Positions 5,347-7,795 of a stretch of DNA of 7,795 nucleotides are shown here, piece by piece. This DNA comes from a bacterium (GTDB lineage Bacteria > UBP18 > UBA7526). Numbering within the stretch: the first letter of the stretch is position 1; the number at the start of each line of letters is the position of its first letter. Below the pieces are notes generated by a model that made no database searches, had not been told where the DNA came from, and was given only the letters and a program-made list of their open reading frames with translations. The DNA is taken from NCBI GenBank assembly GCA_018903055.1, contig JAHIPW010000055.1, positions 1 through 7,795 of the forward strand. Direction: 5' to 3'. A program made the position numbers and the translations under genes.

Positions 5347-6768
5347 TCAATGTGCTATAGGGTCATTACCCGATTTTAAGTCTAGTAATATAAGTTGACC
5401 ATTCCCTGTTACTAAGGCAATTGTCTTACCATCTGAAGACCAATAGGTATTGACTATCCTGCTATTTTCCCCTCTTAAAAGAGTACCCAATTTAATGTCA
5501 CTACTCCCATCGTTATTTATAATCCACAGTTCCATATGAGTAAATTGGTTGCGCTCTTCATCCATGAAGTATCTAACATAGATGATTCTTTTTCCATCTG
5601 GTGAGCTAGCAAAGGAAGTAACGTCATATGTTTTAACTAACTCTTTTTTTTCCGTTCCGTCATAGTTTACTAACCATAGGTCTCCACCAAAAGTTACTGT
5701 TCCCATTATGTAACCGTAAGTATAAATGAGTTTATTTGTTTTAGAAAGCCAACTTACATCAAAAACACCATGCTCTCTGTTCTTAAGATTCTCTGTGAGA
5801 CATTTGACATTCTGGCCATTAGCATCCATAACCCATAAATTGCTCTTTTGTTCAAACTCATAGTTATCCTGAAAAGCGATCTTCTTTCCATCAGAGGAAA
5901 GGTATGTTTTACACGACTCGGTAATATTTTCTTTGAGTATTTTTCTTCCAGTTCCGTCAACACCAATAATGTAGATGTGAGTGTCCGCGTCAAAGATTAT
6001 CTTACTACTATTAAGGATCCAATTGAGAGGACCGGAACAACTTGCATATTCATCCAATTTTACTAACCTTCTATTATTAGTGCCATCAGAATCTACTACC
6101 CAGATTTCTCCCAGAATGGCACCACTTCTCCAAAAAGTGTATGCAATCTTTTTACCATCTGGCGACCAGGATATTGAGGAAGGGAACCAGGAGGCATCTT
6201 TGGCTGACTTTATTGGGAATTGCTTTAAGGTATTGCTATCAGTATCAATTATCTTTATGGACCTAATTTTTTCTCCATTCTTCTTCTGATAGGTGGTATA
6301 AGCGATTCTCTTTCCCTCTGGAGAAAAAGCCATACTATTTGTATCTAAATTTAGAAAAAGCTGAATGATTTTTGTTACCTCGGGTTGTCCTGTCTTCTTT
6401 CTATTTCTTTCCATGCCTGCCTGGGCATCGCTATTACTAGGATAGATATCGCTGACTCTCTGATAGGCGTTGAAGGCCGGTGCCCATTGATCAAGTTTCT
6501 CATATGATTGACCAATTTTGATCCAGGCTTTTGAAATCTGCCAGGTTGTAAATAAATCTCTTTGCTCCTCGGCATCCTTAATAAAGTTCTCGAGCGCCTT
6601 GATTGCTGCTTCATACTTTCCTTGGCTAAAAAGTTCCTCAGCAATCTTGTATTCTTTTTCTATTTTCTCACGGCTGCCTCCGGCAAAAACGGTAACTGTA
6701 GATGCAAGTATTAATATTGCTACTAAAATTAATAAACGACTATTTTTCATAGTTGAACTTTTCGCCAC
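5347..6768 (-). CDS. Exported TPR and TolB-type beta-propeller protein
   Basis: A 473-residue protein with a signal peptide (MKNSR, a long hydrophobic run, then FAGG), so it acts outside the cytoplasmic membrane. Residues about 33-128 form TPR-like helices (AEELFSQGKYEAAIKALENF, then IGQSYEKLDQWAPAFNAYQR). The rest is a propeller of about seven PD40/WD40-like repeats with the TolB signature, seen as FSPEGKRIAY, WSPDGKKIAY, LSSDGKKIAF, SSPDGKRIIY and WSSDGKTIAL, each followed by a strand of the LWVVDxDG kind. Such proteins scaffold partners or bind ligands in the envelope; no catalytic motif is visible. The start may be GTG 6768 (AGTGG 6 bases upstream) or ATG 6750, which gives a more typical signal peptide. 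The preceding gap holds a near-consensus promoter. It ends at a TGA directly followed, in the same frame, by the amidase remnant, and the region is more AT-rich than the carbamate kinase end of the window. Confidence 0.82.
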   Translation of the reverse strand: MAKSSTMKNSRLLILVAILILASTVTVFAGGSREKIEKEYKIAEELFSQGKYEAAIKALENFIKDAEEQRDLFTTWQISKAWIKIGQSYEKLDQWAPAFNAYQRVSDIYPSNSDAQAGMERNRKKTGQPEVTKIIQLFLNLDTNSMAFSPEGKRIAYTTYQKKNGEKIRSIKIIDTDSNTLKQFPIKSAKDASWFPSSISWSPDGKKIAYTFWRSGAILGEIWVVDSDGTNNRRLVKLDEYASCSGPLNWILNSSKIIFDADTHIYIIGVDGTGRKILKENITESCKTYLSSDGKKIAFQDNYEFEQKSNLWVMDANGQNVKCLTENLKNREHGVFDVSWLSKTNKLIYTYGYIMGTVTFGGDLWLVNYDGTEKKELVKTYDVTSFASSPDGKRIIYVRYFMDEERNQFTHMELWIINNDGSSDIKLGTLLRGENSRIVNTYWSSDGKTIALVTGNGQLILLDLKSGNDPIAH

Positions 6769-6786
6769 CTTTCACCACTTTTTTCA

Positions 6787-6801
6787 CAGATATTATATCT
6801 G
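6787..6801. promoter_or_regulatory. Perfect 15-bp palindrome over the -10 box, possible operator
   Basis: CAGATAT-T-ATATCTG has 7-bp arms around one central base and covers the TATAAT of the promoter upstream of the propeller gene. A regulator bound here would block RNA polymerase. Part of the symmetry comes from the TATAAT box itself, so the operator role is only a suggestion. Confidence 0.4.
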
Positions 6802-6821
6802 ATGCTATCCTATTTTGTCAA
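6792..6821 (-). promoter_or_regulatory. Sigma70-type promoter for the propeller gene
   Basis: On the minus strand a perfect TTGACA (6821-6816) and a perfect TATAAT (6797-6792) are separated by 18 bases. Transcription would begin around 6785, leaving a leader of about 17-35 bases to the candidate starts 6768 or 6750. This is the only strong promoter I see in the window, and it may also drive the carbamoyltransferase genes downstream. Confidence 0.75.
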
Positions 6822-6860
6822 GTCCCGAAAAGAGGTCTTTAAAAAATCTTCAGAGCCCTC

Positions 6861-6897
6861 AAATCTGTGTAATCTTGTTTTTTAAATCGGTGTAATC
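6861..6897 (-). repeat. Two direct repeats of the AATCTGTG family at the M20 gene end
   Basis: AAATCTGTGTAATC (6861-6874) and AAATCGGTGTAATC (6884-6897) differ at one base and are 23 bases apart on the plus strand. The second overlaps the TGA stop of the M20 gene. The core is the same as in the repeat at 1947-2027, so the family occurs at least twice in this window, both times at a gene end. Confidence 0.7.
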
Positions 6898-7795
6898 AGA
6901 GATTTCTGACTTTTTCAGAAATCTCAAGAATAGAAGGAAATAAAGCATAGAAAGCAGTGGCTGGCATTAAGTCATCCGTCTCTATTTTCTCATCTATAGA
7001 ATGGGCATACCTTGGGTCTCCAGGACCAAAACCCATGGTGGGTATTCTCTTCATTCCCATAGTATAGGAACCATTGGTGCAAAAGGGCCAGGTCCTTATT
7101 TTAGGTCTTTTACCAAATAGAGTCTTGTAAGTCTCAATCCCGGCTAAAATTAGAGGATGGTCTTTATCCAATATCCACTCCGGATAGTATTTCTCATCCC
7201 CATTCTCATGCTTAAGGACCTCAACCTTAGCCTTCGAACCACCCAGTATGGATTTTAATTCTTTGATTACCCTTTCTCTCGTTTCTCCCAGAGTTGTTCT
7301 TCTATCAAGATAGATAGCGCAATCATCGGGAACAGTATTCAGAGAAGTATTCTCTGTCTCAATTCTGGTAACTGCAATCATTCCTTTCCCCAGAGGTTCT
7401 TTTGCTTTCAATCTTTTATTCAGTCTCTCTATCCTGGAGACAATCGGTGCCATCTCATAGATAGCATTCTTGCCTCTACCCGGAGTAGCAGCATGACAGG
7501 ATTTACCTTCAGTAGTAATTTTGAGTTCTATCCTTCCCTTGTGCCCATAACCTATATTCAGTTTAGAAGGCTCCCCAATAAGAACGTAATCTGGCCTAAT
7601 TCCTTTTTTTTCTATAATATGTTTAAGGGCTAAACCTTCGTGGATCTCCTCTCTTACACTCGCTGTAAAGTATAGAGTATAGTCTCCTTCTAACCCCAAC
7701 TCCTTAATCAGTCTCCCTCCATAAAGCATGGATGCCACGCAGCACTTATCATCGCAGACTCCCCGGCCATAGATAATTCCTTTCTCATATTTTCC
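6896..7795 (-). CDS. M20 metallopeptidase/deacylase, YgeY-like, N-terminus outside the window
   Basis: The last 299 or so residues of an M20 (ArgE/DapE/CPG2) zinc hydrolase, which cuts amide bonds of acylated amino acids or dipeptides in the cytoplasm. The reading frame is open to the right edge, so the GTG at 7738 is internal. Visible are GRGVCDD, with the metal-bridging Asp; VASMLYGGRLIKELGL; SVREE with the catalytic and metal-binding Glu pair; SCHAATPGRGKNAIYEM in the dimerisation domain; and the last metal His in YAHSIDE. The phrases ASMLYGG, KHIIEKKGIRPDYV and GRGKNAIYEM line up closely with what I recall of E. coli YgeY, more than with ArgE or DapE. YgeY belongs with YgeW, YgeX and YqeA in one cluster, and homologues of YgeW and YqeA are in this window. 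The first metal site (HxD) is not visible. The last codons lie in an 11-bp hairpin. Confidence 0.9.
   Translation of the reverse strand, partial: GKYEKGIIYGRGVCDDKCCVASMLYGGRLIKELGLEGDYTLYFTASVREEIHEGLALKHIIEKKGIRPDYVLIGEPSKLNIGYGHKGRIELKITTEGKSCHAATPGRGKNAIYEMAPIVSRIERLNKRLKAKEPLGKGMIAVTRIETENTSLNTVPDDCAIYLDRRTTLGETRERVIKELKSILGGSKAKVEVLKHENGDEKYYPEWILDKDHPLILAGIETYKTLFGKRPKIRTWPFCTNGSYTMGMKRIPTMGFGPGDPRYAHSIDEKIETDDLMPATAFYALFPSILEISEKVRNL
6899..6925 (-). other. Perfect 11-bp inverted repeat inside the last codons of the M20 gene
   Basis: GAGATTTCTGA (6899-6909) and TCAGAAATCTC (6915-6925) flank a 5-base loop. In the transcript this makes a hairpin covering the codons for EISEKVRNL, immediately before the TGA. 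No U-run follows directly, so it may protect the 3' end or slow the ribosome rather than terminate transcription. Confidence 0.6.

Noticed and set aside
6840-6866. Rho-independent terminator (GAGGGCTC followed by TTTTTT on the minus strand)
   Set aside because: The arms leave only a two-base loop and pair poorly beyond three bases, so no stable stem forms before the T-run.

Overview
The window looks like a chromosomal piece of an uncultivated anaerobic bacterium. Every convincing gene lies on the minus strand, most starts have strong GGAGG-type ribosome sites, and base composition is moderate, with a visibly more AT-rich stretch at about 4940-6850. No ribosomal RNA or other taxonomic marker is present, so the organism is not assigned beyond 'bacterium, standard stop codons'.

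In transcription order (right to left) the layout is: a 5'-truncated M20 peptidase/deacylase of the YgeY type (6896-7795); a short gap with a near-consensus sigma70 promoter (about 6792-6821); a secreted TPR plus TolB-type beta-propeller protein (5347-6768); the C-terminal part of a cell-wall amidase without its first half (4939-5346); a lamin-tail-domain protein (4285-4917); two tandem, divergent carbamoyltransferases of the knotted acetylornithine-transcarbamylase/YgeW class (3160-4236 and 2017-3042); an enlarged carbamate kinase (821-1930); a 76-residue two-helix membrane protein (572-802); and the N-terminal part of a threonine-synthase-family PLP enzyme with a zinc ribbon (1-544).

The M20 hydrolase, carbamoyltransferases, carbamate kinase and fold-type II PLP enzyme together resemble the E. 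coli ygeW-ygeX-ygeY-ygeZ-yqeA cluster, which is linked to anaerobic purine/ureido compound breakdown. A plausible flow is: hydrolase and transcarbamylases split a carbamoylated compound with phosphate, carbamate kinase turns the carbamoyl phosphate into ATP, CO2 and ammonia, and the PLP enzyme handles an amino-acid product. This is inference. The differences from E. coli are two carbamoyltransferases instead of one, a threonine-synthase-like protein instead of an obvious YgeX, and a three-ORF envelope block wedged between the M20 gene and the rest.

Two further things stand out. The propeller, amidase and lamin-tail ORFs lie in one reading frame broken only by two TGA codons. Short AATCYGTG, TTCGCG and CGCAAA repeats, often spaced about one helical turn, sit at the 3' ends of three genes.
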